Part shown: positions 54,555 through 62,583 of the stretch, piece by piece
Layout of the letters: each line of letters begins with the position of its first letter
Position numbering within the stretch: position 1 is the first letter of the stretch
Origin: an uncultured Anaerolineae bacterium
Lineage (GTDB): Bacteria > Chloroflexota > Anaerolineae > J036 > Brachytrichaceae
Assembly (NCBI GenBank): GCA_938028725.1
Contig: CALIMH010000007.1
Location: 115,483-179,482, forward strand
Reading direction: 5' to 3'
DNA length: 64,000 bases
Translations under genes and position numbers: made by a program
Notes under the pieces: model-generated
Database searches by the model: none
Told to the model about the DNA's origin: nothing
Seen by the model: the letters and a program-made list of their open reading frames with translations, nothing else

Positions 54555-56158
54555 AACGACCTTCTCACGAACAATCGGCGCGCCTGTCCCAAGTCCGAGA
54601 TGCCCAACACACGAACCAGGCCGGCATACACCGCTGCACCCGCGCAAGCACAGCCGAAGACAACCACAGCGTCGTTCAGCAGCGCCCCCAGTGAGAAGCG
54701 CGCCATGAGCGTCATCATTGTGGCGTGCACCGTCAAACCCATAACCAGCGACGCGCCTGCCACTCTGAGTCCCCATCCAAGCAGATCGCCACTGAACAAG
54801 CTTCCCAGGTGTCGGTGGAGCAACATCGCCATCAGCGCAGCATCCAGCCCTGTCTTTAGCGAGTTGGTCAACACGAGGTCCTCTAAGGTGAAGGTGCGAA
54901 CACCCAGCTCGGACAGCGCCGTCAGCACGCCGATGGTCAGCAGGTAAGTGACAGTGGACACCAGGCCCACCATCGTTGGCGTGCGGGTATCACGCCGCGC
55001 GTAGAAAGCGTAGATGAGCGGCAGATCAAGCGCCGCGAAGAAGAGGCCAGGCACGGCAGCACGAAGCGTGGAAGCGGTGTAAGCAGTGCTCTGTGCAGTG
55101 AACGCGCCGCGCTCAAACAACAAAGCGACCATCGGCACCGCCAGCACATACAATCCCACCGACGCCGGCGCAATCAGCGCGACGACCAGACGCAACCCTT
55201 GTTTCAGGGTGGCCTTGAAAGCCTCACCTTCCGATGACGAGAGCGCCGGCAAGATGGCTGCTGCCACTGCTGTGACGATCATGCCGAGCGGGAACTGGAT
55301 TACCTGTGCCGCGTAGCGCATGGTGGCTGGGCCTTCCGGGCTGATGCGAGAAGCAGAGATGAAGCTCACTTGCACCGCGATCTGTGACAGTGCCAATCCT
55401 CCCGCCACCGGCAAGAACAGCCGCACCACCTGTACCACGCCAGGCAATCGCCAGTTGAGCGACAGTCGCAACGGCACACCGCGCAGCCCCGGCACCTGGA
55501 TCAACACCTGTGCCGCGCTGCCCATCAGCAAACCCACCGCTAGCGCTGTCACACCCAGGCGCGATTCCATCAGCACCACCACCGCAATCATCACCAAGTT
55601 GTAAGTGGTCGCTGTGAAAGCCGTGTAGCCGAAGCGCCGCTGCGCATGCAGCGCGCCTGTCAGGATGCCGCTCAAGTTCAAAAAGATGATCGCTGGTATA
55701 GTCACCCGCAGCAGGCCGGCCACCATCTCCACATCCTGGTTCGATCCGCCGCTGATGAACACTGCGATGGGGCGCGCGAACAGCCAAAGCAATGCCACCA
55801 CGCCAGCCAGCGCGGCCATCATCAAGCTGATCAGCGCGCCCAGCAACTCTCCGAATGCGCGCAACCGCTGCGGATCGCGATCATCGTGCAGGGCGCTGAA
55901 AGTGGGCACCAGCGCTGAACTCAACATGCCGCCAGCCAGCAGATCGTAGAACTGCGTGGGAACGTTCGCTGCTAACTCAAAAGCGCTGGCTGCTTGACCA
56001 TTGCCGAAGTAGAATGACTTGACCGTCTCGCGCACCAGGCCAATCAAACGACTGCTCAGATTACCTAGTGAGGTCAGCGTTGCGGCACGGGCGATAGCGA
56101 CATTCACAGAAGAACTATCCTCTTCTAGTGCGGCAGCAGAGAGTTTGCCGGCGCGCAT
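54551..56158 (-). CDS. murJ: Lipid II flippase MurJ
   Basis: 535 residues, about 14 membrane helices, MVF/MOP superfamily. The N-terminus SSRLIGLVRETVKSFYFG and the following LPTQFYDLLAGGMLSSALVP-like segment are MurJ hallmarks; AAAILPALSS lies in the middle. It moves lipid-linked peptidoglycan precursor to the outer face. ATG 56158 lies 14 nt after TAGAAT (56178-56173) with no Shine-Dalgarno, so the leader is short. It overlaps the next membrane protein gene by 4 nt. No other mur genes are nearby. Confidence 0.92.
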   Translation of the reverse strand: MRAGKLSAAALEEDSSSVNVAIARAATLTSLGNLSSRLIGLVRETVKSFYFGNGQAASAFELAANVPTQFYDLLAGGMLSSALVPTFSALHDDRDPQRLRAFGELLGALISLMMAALAGVVALLWLFARPIAVFISGGSNQDVEMVAGLLRVTIPAIIFLNLSGILTGALHAQRRFGYTAFTATTYNLVMIAVVVLMESRLGVTALAVGLLMGSAAQVLIQVPGLRGVPLRLSLNWRLPGVVQVVRLFLPVAGGLALSQIAVQVSFISASRISPEGPATMRYAAQVIQFPLGMIVTAVAAAILPALSSSEGEAFKATLKQGLRLVVALIAPASVGLYVLAVPMVALLFERGAFTAQSTAYTASTLRAAVPGLFFAALDLPLIYAFYARRDTRTPTMVGLVSTVTYLLTIGVLTALSELGVRTFTLEDLVLTNSLKTGLDAALMAMLLHRHLGSLFSGDLLGWGLRVAGASLVMGLTVHATMMTLMARFSLGALLNDAVVVFGCACAGAAVYAGLVRVLGISDLGQARRLFVRRSL

Positions 56159-56240
56159 ATAAACGAGCTAGCATTCTACAGCGCTAGTATGACTTCGCTC
56201 GCGCCATACGCGGGCGCACCGCGCCAGATTCAGTAAACCT

Positions 56241-56269
56241 TTATCACTAAGGCACAATCAACTTATAAT
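56241..56269 (+). promoter_or_regulatory. Promoter of the glutaredoxin operon
   Basis: TTATCA (56241-56246), 17-nt spacer, TATAAT (56264-56269). It is followed 21 nt later by a six-codon open frame (56291-56311). Confidence 0.55.
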
Positions 56270-56290
56270 TTCCACTCCGAGCTACACACG

Positions 56291-56311
56291 ATGAGCAAAG
56301 TAAGCTTATGA
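56291..56311 (+). CDS. Six-codon leader open frame overlapping the glutaredoxin start
   Basis: ATG 56291 opens six sense codons and stops at TGA 56309-56311, which overlaps ATG 56308 of the glutaredoxin gene. With no strong Shine-Dalgarno before 56308, termination at this frame could deliver ribosomes to the next ATG. The peptide itself is unlikely to matter. Confidence 0.35.
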   Translation: MSKVSL

Positions 56312-56589
56312 CAGCTGTCACACGGTTCTACGGAGCTATGTGGTGCGGCGACACGCGACGCGCTCGCGCCTGGTTCGACAAGAACAACGTGCCCTACGAG
56401 TGGATTGACATTGACCAAGACGAGAAAGCTGCGGAATTTGTCAAGTCTGTGAACAACGGGATGCGCAGCATCCCCACAATCATCTTTCCTGATGGGTCTC
56501 AATTGACCGAGCCGAGCACGCAGAAGCTAGAGACCCACGCGCGCAAGCTAGGCCTCATCCCAGCCACACCGACCACTGCCGATGCCTGA
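56308..56589 (+). CDS. Glutaredoxin/mycoredoxin-like protein with a single active-site Cys
   Basis: 93 residues, thioredoxin fold. The active site reads GAMWCGDTRRAR, with one Cys where related proteins have CxxC, and the cis-Pro loop is MRSIPTIIFPDG. Single-Cys glutaredoxins reduce mixed disulfides or carry Fe-S clusters; here a GDTR motif replaces CGFS or CPYC. It may act with low-molecular-weight thiols. ATG 56308 is preceded by an overlapping mini frame. The stop overlaps the DUF4230 ATG by 8 nt, so the two genes form an operon. Confidence 0.85.
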   Translation: MTAVTRFYGAMWCGDTRRARAWFDKNNVPYEWIDIDQDEKAAEFVKSVNNGMRSIPTIIFPDGSQLTEPSTQKLETHARKLGLIPATPTTADA

Positions 56590-57303
56590 ACCACCGCTGA
56601 TGCCGACGCCTCAGCGCGCGAGCAGCCCTTCACCGCTTGCGCTGGGTTGCTTGGTGAGCGTCGGCATCATTGCAGCAGCGGTGGTGATCGCAGCGCTCGT
56701 GATCGCTGCTGCAATGCGCGAGACGGCGCGCATTGCTTCCGAAGCTATCGGCGCGCTCGACCCCAGCAGCGCTATTGCGACGGCGCTGCCGGCCGCCACA
56801 CCCACTATCGTCGCACGCCCTTCAGCCATCTTGCAGGTGCGCGCTGCCAATGAGTTAGCCAGCGTGCAAACGCTGCTCTCCACTGTCGTTGAGGTGGAGA
56901 AAGCGCGCGTGGGCAACATCCTCTACGAGCGGCTGGTGCTGATCTCGCATGTGGCAGGGTCAAGGCAGGCGTGCGACTGAATGAAATCGGGCCGGATGAT
57001 GTGCAAGTCTCTCAAGATGGGCGCACCGCACGTGTGCGGATGCCTCCAGCAGAGCTGCTCGACGCATACTTGATAGACGACGGTTCTCAGCGCTGCCACA
57101 CGCGTGTCTATGACCGCACCAACCTGCTGATTTTGGAGGAGAGCAAAGAGTTGGAAAGCCAGGCGCGCGAGAAAGCCATCCAGGCAATCCGCGAAACAGC
57201 GCTGGAGAGTGGCCTGCTTGAGGAGGCACAAACGCGCGCTCGCCTCGCTATCGAGCAGTTGTTGCACGCAGCGGGCTACGAGCGTGTGGAATTTGTGGAA
57301 TGA
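56582..57303 (+). pseudogene. DUF4230 membrane-anchored protein gene interrupted by a frameshift
   Basis: The first frame (ATG 56582 to stop 56978-56980) codes for a membrane helix (about 20-45) and the start of a DUF4230 domain (VQTLLSTVVEVEK, LYERLVLISHVAG). The domain continues in the -1 frame from 56959 with VKAGVRLNEIG, RMPPAELLDAYLIDD and RETALESGLLEEAQTRAR to the stop at 57303. One missing G in the run at 56957-56959 restores a single product of about 240 residues, normal for the family. It is therefore a recent frameshift, an assembly error or, less likely, a programmed -1 shift; no slippery heptamer is seen. Function of DUF4230 is unknown. Confidence 0.8.
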
Positions 57304-57334
57304 AGCTTGCCCATCGCCGACACGTTGCCGCGCA

Positions 57335-58198
57335 CTACTCTCCCTCCGCCGAGATCACCACAGGTATCGGACCTGCCCCGGCTTCGCGATGACACTGCTC
57401 GCAAGCATGTTTCACGACTTCGGCGTTTAAGTAGCGTGCCTCTTCGATCCTCGCATGGGTCTGATGGCAGTTGTGACAGCCCACTGTTGTCGCATACAGC
57501 GACAGGCCACGGGCGAGAACTGCCTGAGGGTCAGCCGCATCAGGGGGCACGATCAGCCGGGCACCGTTGCGCCAAAGCATAAAGGCTGGGGGCAACATGT
57601 TGTGCATATGGTTGTCCATCCCTACCAACAACAAGGTCTCTCGGTGACAGGACAGGCAGCTATCGTTGGTGAGATGCGGACGACGCAGGGCCAGCGTTGT
57701 CTGGGGCACAGTGAGCGTTAGCCCTTGCGAGACTGTGGTGATGATGGTGGTTTTGGAGACGCGCGGGTCATCAGCAGCGACCAGCCAGCGAGCGGCCATC
57801 TCTGCGCTCAGGATCAGCGTCTCAAGGTGCGCGCGAGGGGTGTCATCACCGCGATGACAGTCAATGCAGCGGATGCTGCCACCTGTGCCGCGCAAGTGCT
57901 GATAGTGGTAACTGGATAAGTCATCTGCCAAAGCGCCGGCGCTTGCGGCCTCAGCACGGTCTAGGTAGGTGCGGTGCTGAGGAGTGTGGCAGCTCACGCA
58001 GAAGGCATCGTCTTCTTGCTGCGCTAGCACAACCGAGGCGGCAACCAGCATCGCCGCCACCACCAGGGCCAGCATCACTGCGCCGAGCAACAAGCTCGAC
58101 GATGACCGACGCCGGCGACGCGCAAGCCAGCCCGTTGAGAGATACTCATCCTCGTCGTCTTCAGACAGCTCGCTGAAGTCTCGGATGTAGCGCGTCAC
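57335..58198 (-). CDS. Membrane-anchored pentaheme c-type cytochrome
   Basis: 287 residues. A short acidic and Arg-rich N-terminus is followed by one membrane helix (about 35-59) and an outer domain with five CxxCH sites at 67-71, 111-115, 181-185, 241-245 and 266-270. The layout is NapC/NrfH-like with a different heme spacing. It probably carries electrons between the quinone pool and outer partners. GTG 58198 overlaps the TGA of the aldehyde dehydrogenase (GTGA), implying coupled translation. An upstream TTG 58210 is rejected. It is the last gene of a xylB-ALDH-cytochrome run. Confidence 0.88.
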   Translation of the reverse strand: MTRYIRDFSELSEDDEDEYLSTGWLARRRRRSSSSLLLGAVMLALVVAAMLVAASVVLAQQEDDAFCVSCHTPQHRTYLDRAEAASAGALADDLSSYHYQHLRGTGGSIRCIDCHRGDDTPRAHLETLILSAEMAARWLVAADDPRVSKTTIITTVSQGLTLTVPQTTLALRRPHLTNDSCLSCHRETLLLVGMDNHMHNMLPPAFMLWRNGARLIVPPDAADPQAVLARGLSLYATTVGCHNCHQTHARIEEARYLNAEVVKHACEQCHREAGAGPIPVVISAEGE

Positions 58199-59697
58199 AG
58201 TCCCACCCAAACACTTTTCACCTGCGTGTATAGCTCCAGTGCTTCATGGCCCATCTCGCGACCGAAGCCGCTTTGCTTATAGCCGCCGAACGGCGAAGCT
58301 GGGTCAAATTGGCTGTAGCAGTTGATCCACACTGTGCCGGCACGCAGCAGGGCAGCGAGGGCATGGGCGCGACCGATGTCGCGGGTCCAGATGCCGGCGG
58401 CCAAGCCGTAGGTCGTGTCATTCGCGCGCGCCGCCACCTCTTCCAGCGAGTCAAAAGGTGTAGCAACCAGCACCGGCCCAAAGATTTCCTCTCGCACAAT
58501 CGCCATGTCGTCGCGCACACTTTCGAAGATGGTGGGTGCAAGGAAGTAGCCATCGGCAGATGCATGGGATGGTCGCGTGCCACCGCATCTCAGGACGCCA
58601 CCCTGCTCTTGTCCAAGCACGATGTAGCGGGAGACGCGCTCCAATTGCTCGCGCGAGATCAGTGGGCCAATGTCCACGCCCGAATCAAAACCAGCGCCCA
58701 CCCGCAAGCCGGCAGCACGTTCTGCGACCCCAGCGACCACACGTTCGTACGCGCTGCGTTGCACGAACAGACGCGAGCCAGCGTTGCAACTTTGGCCAGC
58801 ATTGCTGAAAATGCCATACGCCACGCCCGCGATGGCGCGCGGCAGATCAGCATCATCGAAGACAATCTGCGGGCTTTTGCCGCCCAGTTCCAGCGATACA
58901 CGCTTGAGATTACCCGCTGAAGCGCGCAGGATGATCTTCCCAACCTCAGTGCTGCCAGTGAAGGCGATCTTGTCCACACCAGGATGAGCAGTTAACGCAG
59001 CGCCGGCCGTCTCCCCAAGACCGTTGATCAGTTGCACCACGCCATCTGGAAAGCCGGCCTCTTGCACCAACTCAGCCACACGAATGGCTGTCACCGGCGT
59101 CTGCTCGGCAGGCTTGAGGATGACGCAGTTCCCCGCTGCCAGCGCTGGTGCTAGTTTCCACGCGATCATGCTGAGCGGGAAGTTCCAAGGGATGATCGCA
59201 CCTACCACACCCACTGGTTCGCGCAGCGTGTAGTTCAAGCGATGCGGAATGGACACCGGCTTCACGTCGCCTTCGATTTTGGTGGGCCAGCCGGCGTAGT
59301 AGCGGAACATGCGCACGCTGGCGTTCACCTCTGCCTCAGCAGCGGATAACGGCTTGCCGTTTTCCAGCGTGAGCAGCTCGGCTAGTTGGACGTGATGCGT
59401 CTCCAGTAAGTCTGCCAGGCGATGCAGCAAACGCTCGCGATCGTAGGGCGTCATGCGTCGCCAAGGATGGTTGGGGTTGTCGAAGACGTGACGTGCTGCT
59501 TGCACTGCTGCATCCACATCATCGGCATCGCCGGCGAAGGCGGTAAAAAGCGGCTGACCAGTGGAGGGTTCATCTTTGGTGAGCGTGTGGCCATTCAAAG
59601 ACTCTCGCCAGCGCCCACCGATCCACAAGCGACCAGGCTGTGATCGCAAAAACTGCACTGTTTGGGGTGAAAGCCGATCAGCGTAAGGGATATGCAT
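58195..59697 (-). CDS. NAD(P)-dependent aldehyde dehydrogenase
   Basis: 500 residues. Conserved features are PWNFPLSMIAWKLAPALAAG, FTGSTEVGK, LELGGKSP (general base Glu), and NAGQSCNAGSRLF with the catalytic Cys. It resembles betaine-aldehyde and class 1/2 ALDHs; substrate is not decidable. Its stop overlaps the pentaheme cytochrome start, and it follows xylulokinase by 48 nt. No Shine-Dalgarno is seen before ATG 59697; a TACACT lies 22 nt upstream. Confidence 0.92.
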   Translation of the reverse strand: MHIPYADRLSPQTVQFLRSQPGRLWIGGRWRESLNGHTLTKDEPSTGQPLFTAFAGDADDVDAAVQAARHVFDNPNHPWRRMTPYDRERLLHRLADLLETHHVQLAELLTLENGKPLSAAEAEVNASVRMFRYYAGWPTKIEGDVKPVSIPHRLNYTLREPVGVVGAIIPWNFPLSMIAWKLAPALAAGNCVILKPAEQTPVTAIRVAELVQEAGFPDGVVQLINGLGETAGAALTAHPGVDKIAFTGSTEVGKIILRASAGNLKRVSLELGGKSPQIVFDDADLPRAIAGVAYGIFSNAGQSCNAGSRLFVQRSAYERVVAGVAERAAGLRVGAGFDSGVDIGPLISREQLERVSRYIVLGQEQGGVLRCGGTRPSHASADGYFLAPTIFESVRDDMAIVREEIFGPVLVATPFDSLEEVAARANDTTYGLAAGIWTRDIGRAHALAALLRAGTVWINCYSQFDPASPFGGYKQSGFGREMGHEALELYTQVKSVWVGL

Positions 59698-59745
59698 AGC
59701 GCAACTGGCGTGCAGAGCTAGTGTACGCTTCGATTATCTGCCGGG

Positions 59746-61281
59746 CTATGCCACTTGGCTGAGCGCTGCAAAGGCTGGCTTCAGGCGCGGATATAGATCG
59801 CGGAAGCGGGAATAGGCCTCGTCGTAGGCGCGGTGCGTCGCCGGATGCTCACTAGGCGCTGTGCGCGTGGTGATGCGGATCACAGCGTCGCAGGCTTCGC
59901 GCGTGTCGCGCCAAATGCCAATGCCCACCCCAGCCAGCAAAGCCACGCCAAAAGCGCCGCCCTCAGTGGAGTTCACCAGCGTGATGTCCGCCTGAAAGAT
60001 GTCAGCGAGTATCTGCCGCCAGGTTGCGTTCTTTGCACCTCCGCCGGCTGCGCGCACCTCCTTCACCTGCAGGCCCAGTTCACGCATCAGCTCGATGGAG
60101 TCGCGCAGGCCGAAGCTGATGCCCTCCACGACTGCTCGCGCCAGATGCGCCTGGGTGTGGCGAAGCGTGAGGCCGACGAAAGCACCCCGCGCAAGGGGAT
60201 CGCGGTGGGGGGTGCGCTCACCTGTGAGATAAGGTAAAAATGTAAGCCCTTCCGCACCGATAGGAACAGTCTCCGCTTCGGCCAGCAGCACATCATAGGG
60301 CTCTTGGTCATTGCGAGGGTTGACAAGGCGAGGATTTCCCAATGCCACCACATCGCGATGCCAACGCAAACTGCCACCAGCCGAAAGCATCACGCCCATG
60401 AAAAACCACGTGTTTGGCACGGCGTGACAAAACACCTCAATCGCTGTGTCGCGGATCGGAGGGTAGTGCTCCACTGAAGCAAACACCACGCCCGAAGTGC
60501 CGAGCGTGACATTCACGATGCCCTCGCGCACTGAGCCAAGCCCAACCGCAGCAGCCGGTTGATCGCCGCTGCCTCCCACGATGGGCGTGCCGGCAGCCAG
60601 GCCGGTCTCTTTTGCGGCAACCTGCGACACCTGAGCAGTGGGCACATGCGACTCTTCGCATAGCGGCAGCCACTCACGCGGGATATCCAGCAAGCGCAGC
60701 ATCTCATCCGACCAGCGGCGCTGCTTCACATCGAGCAACGCCATGCCAGTGGCATCCCCCACTTCGGTGGCAAACTCGCCGCTCAACTTATAGCGGATGT
60801 AATCCTTTGGCAGCAGCACATGGGCAACGCGCGCGTATATCTCCGGCTCGTTCTCCCGCACCCAGAGGATCTTCGGCGCCGTGTAACTGGGAGAAGGGAT
60901 GTTTGCGATCAACTCCCGCAAGCGCGCAGGCCCGCCCGCGCGTTGCACGATTTCCTCGCATTGCGCTGCAGTGCGCTGATCATTCCACAAGATAGCAGGG
61001 CGCAACACGTGACCCTCACGATCGAGGAGGGTGAGTCCGTGCATTTGCCCGCTGAGGCCGACGCCCCTCACCTCTCGGCCGGATACACCGGCTTTGGCCA
61101 GCACTTGGCGGATCGCCTCTGCCGTGCCACGCCACCAATCGGCAGGGTCCTGCTCACTCCACAGCGGCTTGGGCGTGCTCAGCGGATACTCCACTGTTGC
61201 GCTCGCGAGAGTCTCACCACGCTCGTTAACTAGGAGAGCCTTTACCGCAGTTGTGCCGAGGTCAATTCCGAGTAACGTCAT
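59746..61281 (-). CDS. xylB: Xylulokinase (FGGY family)
   Basis: 511 residues. FGGY kinase signatures: LLGIDLGTTAVKALLVNERG at the N-terminus, GVGLSGQMHGLTLLD, GGSGDQPAAAVGLG, and RAAGGGAKNATWRQILADI. The motif GQMHG is typical of xylulokinases. It phosphorylates D-xylulose to feed the pentose phosphate pathway. ATG 61281 has GGAG 12 nt upstream. It heads the operon with the aldehyde dehydrogenase and pentaheme cytochrome; no xylose isomerase is in view, so a different ketose is possible. Confidence 0.88.
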   Translation of the reverse strand: MTLLGIDLGTTAVKALLVNERGETLASATVEYPLSTPKPLWSEQDPADWWRGTAEAIRQVLAKAGVSGREVRGVGLSGQMHGLTLLDREGHVLRPAILWNDQRTAAQCEEIVQRAGGPARLRELIANIPSPSYTAPKILWVRENEPEIYARVAHVLLPKDYIRYKLSGEFATEVGDATGMALLDVKQRRWSDEMLRLLDIPREWLPLCEESHVPTAQVSQVAAKETGLAAGTPIVGGSGDQPAAAVGLGSVREGIVNVTLGTSGVVFASVEHYPPIRDTAIEVFCHAVPNTWFFMGVMLSAGGSLRWHRDVVALGNPRLVNPRNDQEPYDVLLAEAETVPIGAEGLTFLPYLTGERTPHRDPLARGAFVGLTLRHTQAHLARAVVEGISFGLRDSIELMRELGLQVKEVRAAGGGAKNATWRQILADIFQADITLVNSTEGGAFGVALLAGVGIGIWRDTREACDAVIRITTRTAPSEHPATHRAYDEAYSRFRDLYPRLKPAFAALSQVA

Positions 61282-61408
61282 TGCTCATCATTCTCCGTGT
61301 CAGATTTGACTGATTCAGGGGCGTCGAGGTCACAAATGCACCGTTACTTCCCGCCCCTGGCCATGCAACACTCCACATGCCACGGCTGCATCAGCTATGG
61401 ATAAAGAG

Positions 61409-61469
61409 GCCACCTTCGGTGGCGCACGGATTGACAGTGCAAAGCAAGCGAGATCGGCTTCGGTGCCGA
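61409..61469. other. Two small hairpins in the xylB-epimerase intergenic region
   Basis: GCCACC-TTC-GGTGGC (61409-61423) is a perfect 6-bp stem; TCGGC-TTCGGT-GCCGA (61454-61469) is a 5-bp stem. Both contain TTCGGTG. On the minus strand the first is followed by CTCTTTAT, a weak terminator-like tail. They lie about 130-190 nt upstream of xylB. The rest of the 306-nt gap 61282-61587 holds no gene; role unknown. Confidence 0.4.
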
Positions 61470-61573
61470 GTATAGCCGAGCCGTTTCATCTTCATGGGCA
61501 CTTACTGCTGAGCTTGGGCCGATCACCAGCGGGGTGCATCTTCCATCTTGCAATGATGCGGCTGCCCGAGCAG

Positions 61574-61579
61574 TACACT
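61574..61579 (+). promoter_or_regulatory. -10 element placing a leaderless start for the epimerase gene
   Basis: TACACT ends 8 nt before ATG 61588. A TTGCAA lies 20 nt further upstream, slightly too far for a standard -35. Confidence 0.4.
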
Positions 61580-61587
61580 GCTCCGCT

Positions 61588-62574
61588 ATGACGTGCGCTT
61601 TGGTGACCGGCGCGACTGGCTTCGTGGGAGCCAATTTGGTTGAAGCGCTGAGCGCTCGCGGCTGGCGGGTACGCGCGCTGCATCGGCCCACATCCTCGTT
61701 AAAGGCGTTAGCCGGCCTCACTTTCGAGGCAGCGCTGGGTGACGTGCTCGACCTCGACTCACTGCGGCGTGCAATGGCCGGCGTGGACGTGGTGTTCCAC
61801 GTGGCCGCAGCGGCTGATTACTGGCGCAGCGACGCAACACACCTGATGCGTGTCAACGTAGACGGCACGCGCAGCGTCTTGCAAGCAGCGCTGGAGCGCA
61901 ACGTGCAGCGTGTGGTGTTCACCAGCAGTTGTGCCGCGCTGGGCAAACCACCGTTCGGGCACACGCTTGACGAGCGCGCCACATTCAACATGAAGCCCAC
62001 CGAATTTCTTTACGGCTACAGCAAGCACGTCGCTGAGCAAGTCTGCCACGAGTTTATCGCCAAAGGGCTGGATGTGGTGATCGTCAACCCAGCGGTGGTC
62101 ATCGGCCCACGCGACGTGAACCTGATCAGCGGCAGCTTGATCGTCGAGATAGCACGACGCGGGGGATTGCCGATTCTGCCGCCGGGAGGGGTGAGCGTCA
62201 TTGACGTGGCTGATGTGTGCGCCGGCCATATCGCTGCTGCCGAACAAGGCCGCACCGGAGAGCGATACATCCTGACCAGCGAGAATCTTTGGTACGAGCA
62301 GCTCTTCACCGAGATCGCCACACTGCTTCAGGTGGAGCCGCCGAGATGGCGCGTGCCAGCGCCTGTGTTGCGCCTAGCCGGCGCTGGCGTGGATTGGTTA
62401 CGTCAACGATGGAACGTGAAGCTACCGCTAAACGGCGAGCAGGTGCGCTTCGCTGCTGAGACGTTTTGGTTCGACAACAGCAAAGCGCGGGCGGAGTTGG
62501 GGTTGCAGCCAGCGCCGGTGCGCGTGGCGCTGCAACGCGCCTATGATTGGTTTCGCGCAGAAGGCTATTTGTGA
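61588..62574 (+). CDS. NAD(P)-dependent epimerase/dehydratase (HpnA or dihydroflavonol-reductase-like)
   Basis: 328 residues, extended short-chain dehydrogenase. TGATGFVGANL is the nucleotide-binding motif, the catalytic YxxxK is in YGYSKHVAEQ, and FTSSCAALG supplies the Ser. Related proteins include the hopanoid-associated sugar epimerase HpnA and dihydroflavonol-4-reductase-like enzymes; substrate is undecided. ATG 61588 follows TACACT by 8 nt with no Shine-Dalgarno; the frame is open 18 codons further upstream without support. holA follows 9 nt after its stop. Confidence 0.88.
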   Translation: MTCALVTGATGFVGANLVEALSARGWRVRALHRPTSSLKALAGLTFEAALGDVLDLDSLRRAMAGVDVVFHVAAAADYWRSDATHLMRVNVDGTRSVLQAALERNVQRVVFTSSCAALGKPPFGHTLDERATFNMKPTEFLYGYSKHVAEQVCHEFIAKGLDVVIVNPAVVIGPRDVNLISGSLIVEIARRGGLPILPPGGVSVIDVADVCAGHIAAAEQGRTGERYILTSENLWYEQLFTEIATLLQVEPPRWRVPAPVLRLAGAGVDWLRQRWNVKLPLNGEQVRFAAETFWFDNSKARAELGLQPAPVRVALQRAYDWFRAEGYL

Positions 62575-62583
62575 AGGTGCACG

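Noticed and set aside
56950..56965. Programmed -1 frameshift in the DUF4230 gene
   Set aside because: No X XXY YYZ slippery heptamer or clear downstream structure is seen. A missing G in a run is simpler.
56971..57303. Separate gene starting at ATG 56971
   Set aside because: Its sequence is the second half of a DUF4230 domain whose first half ends in the neighbouring frame; it is better explained by one frameshift.
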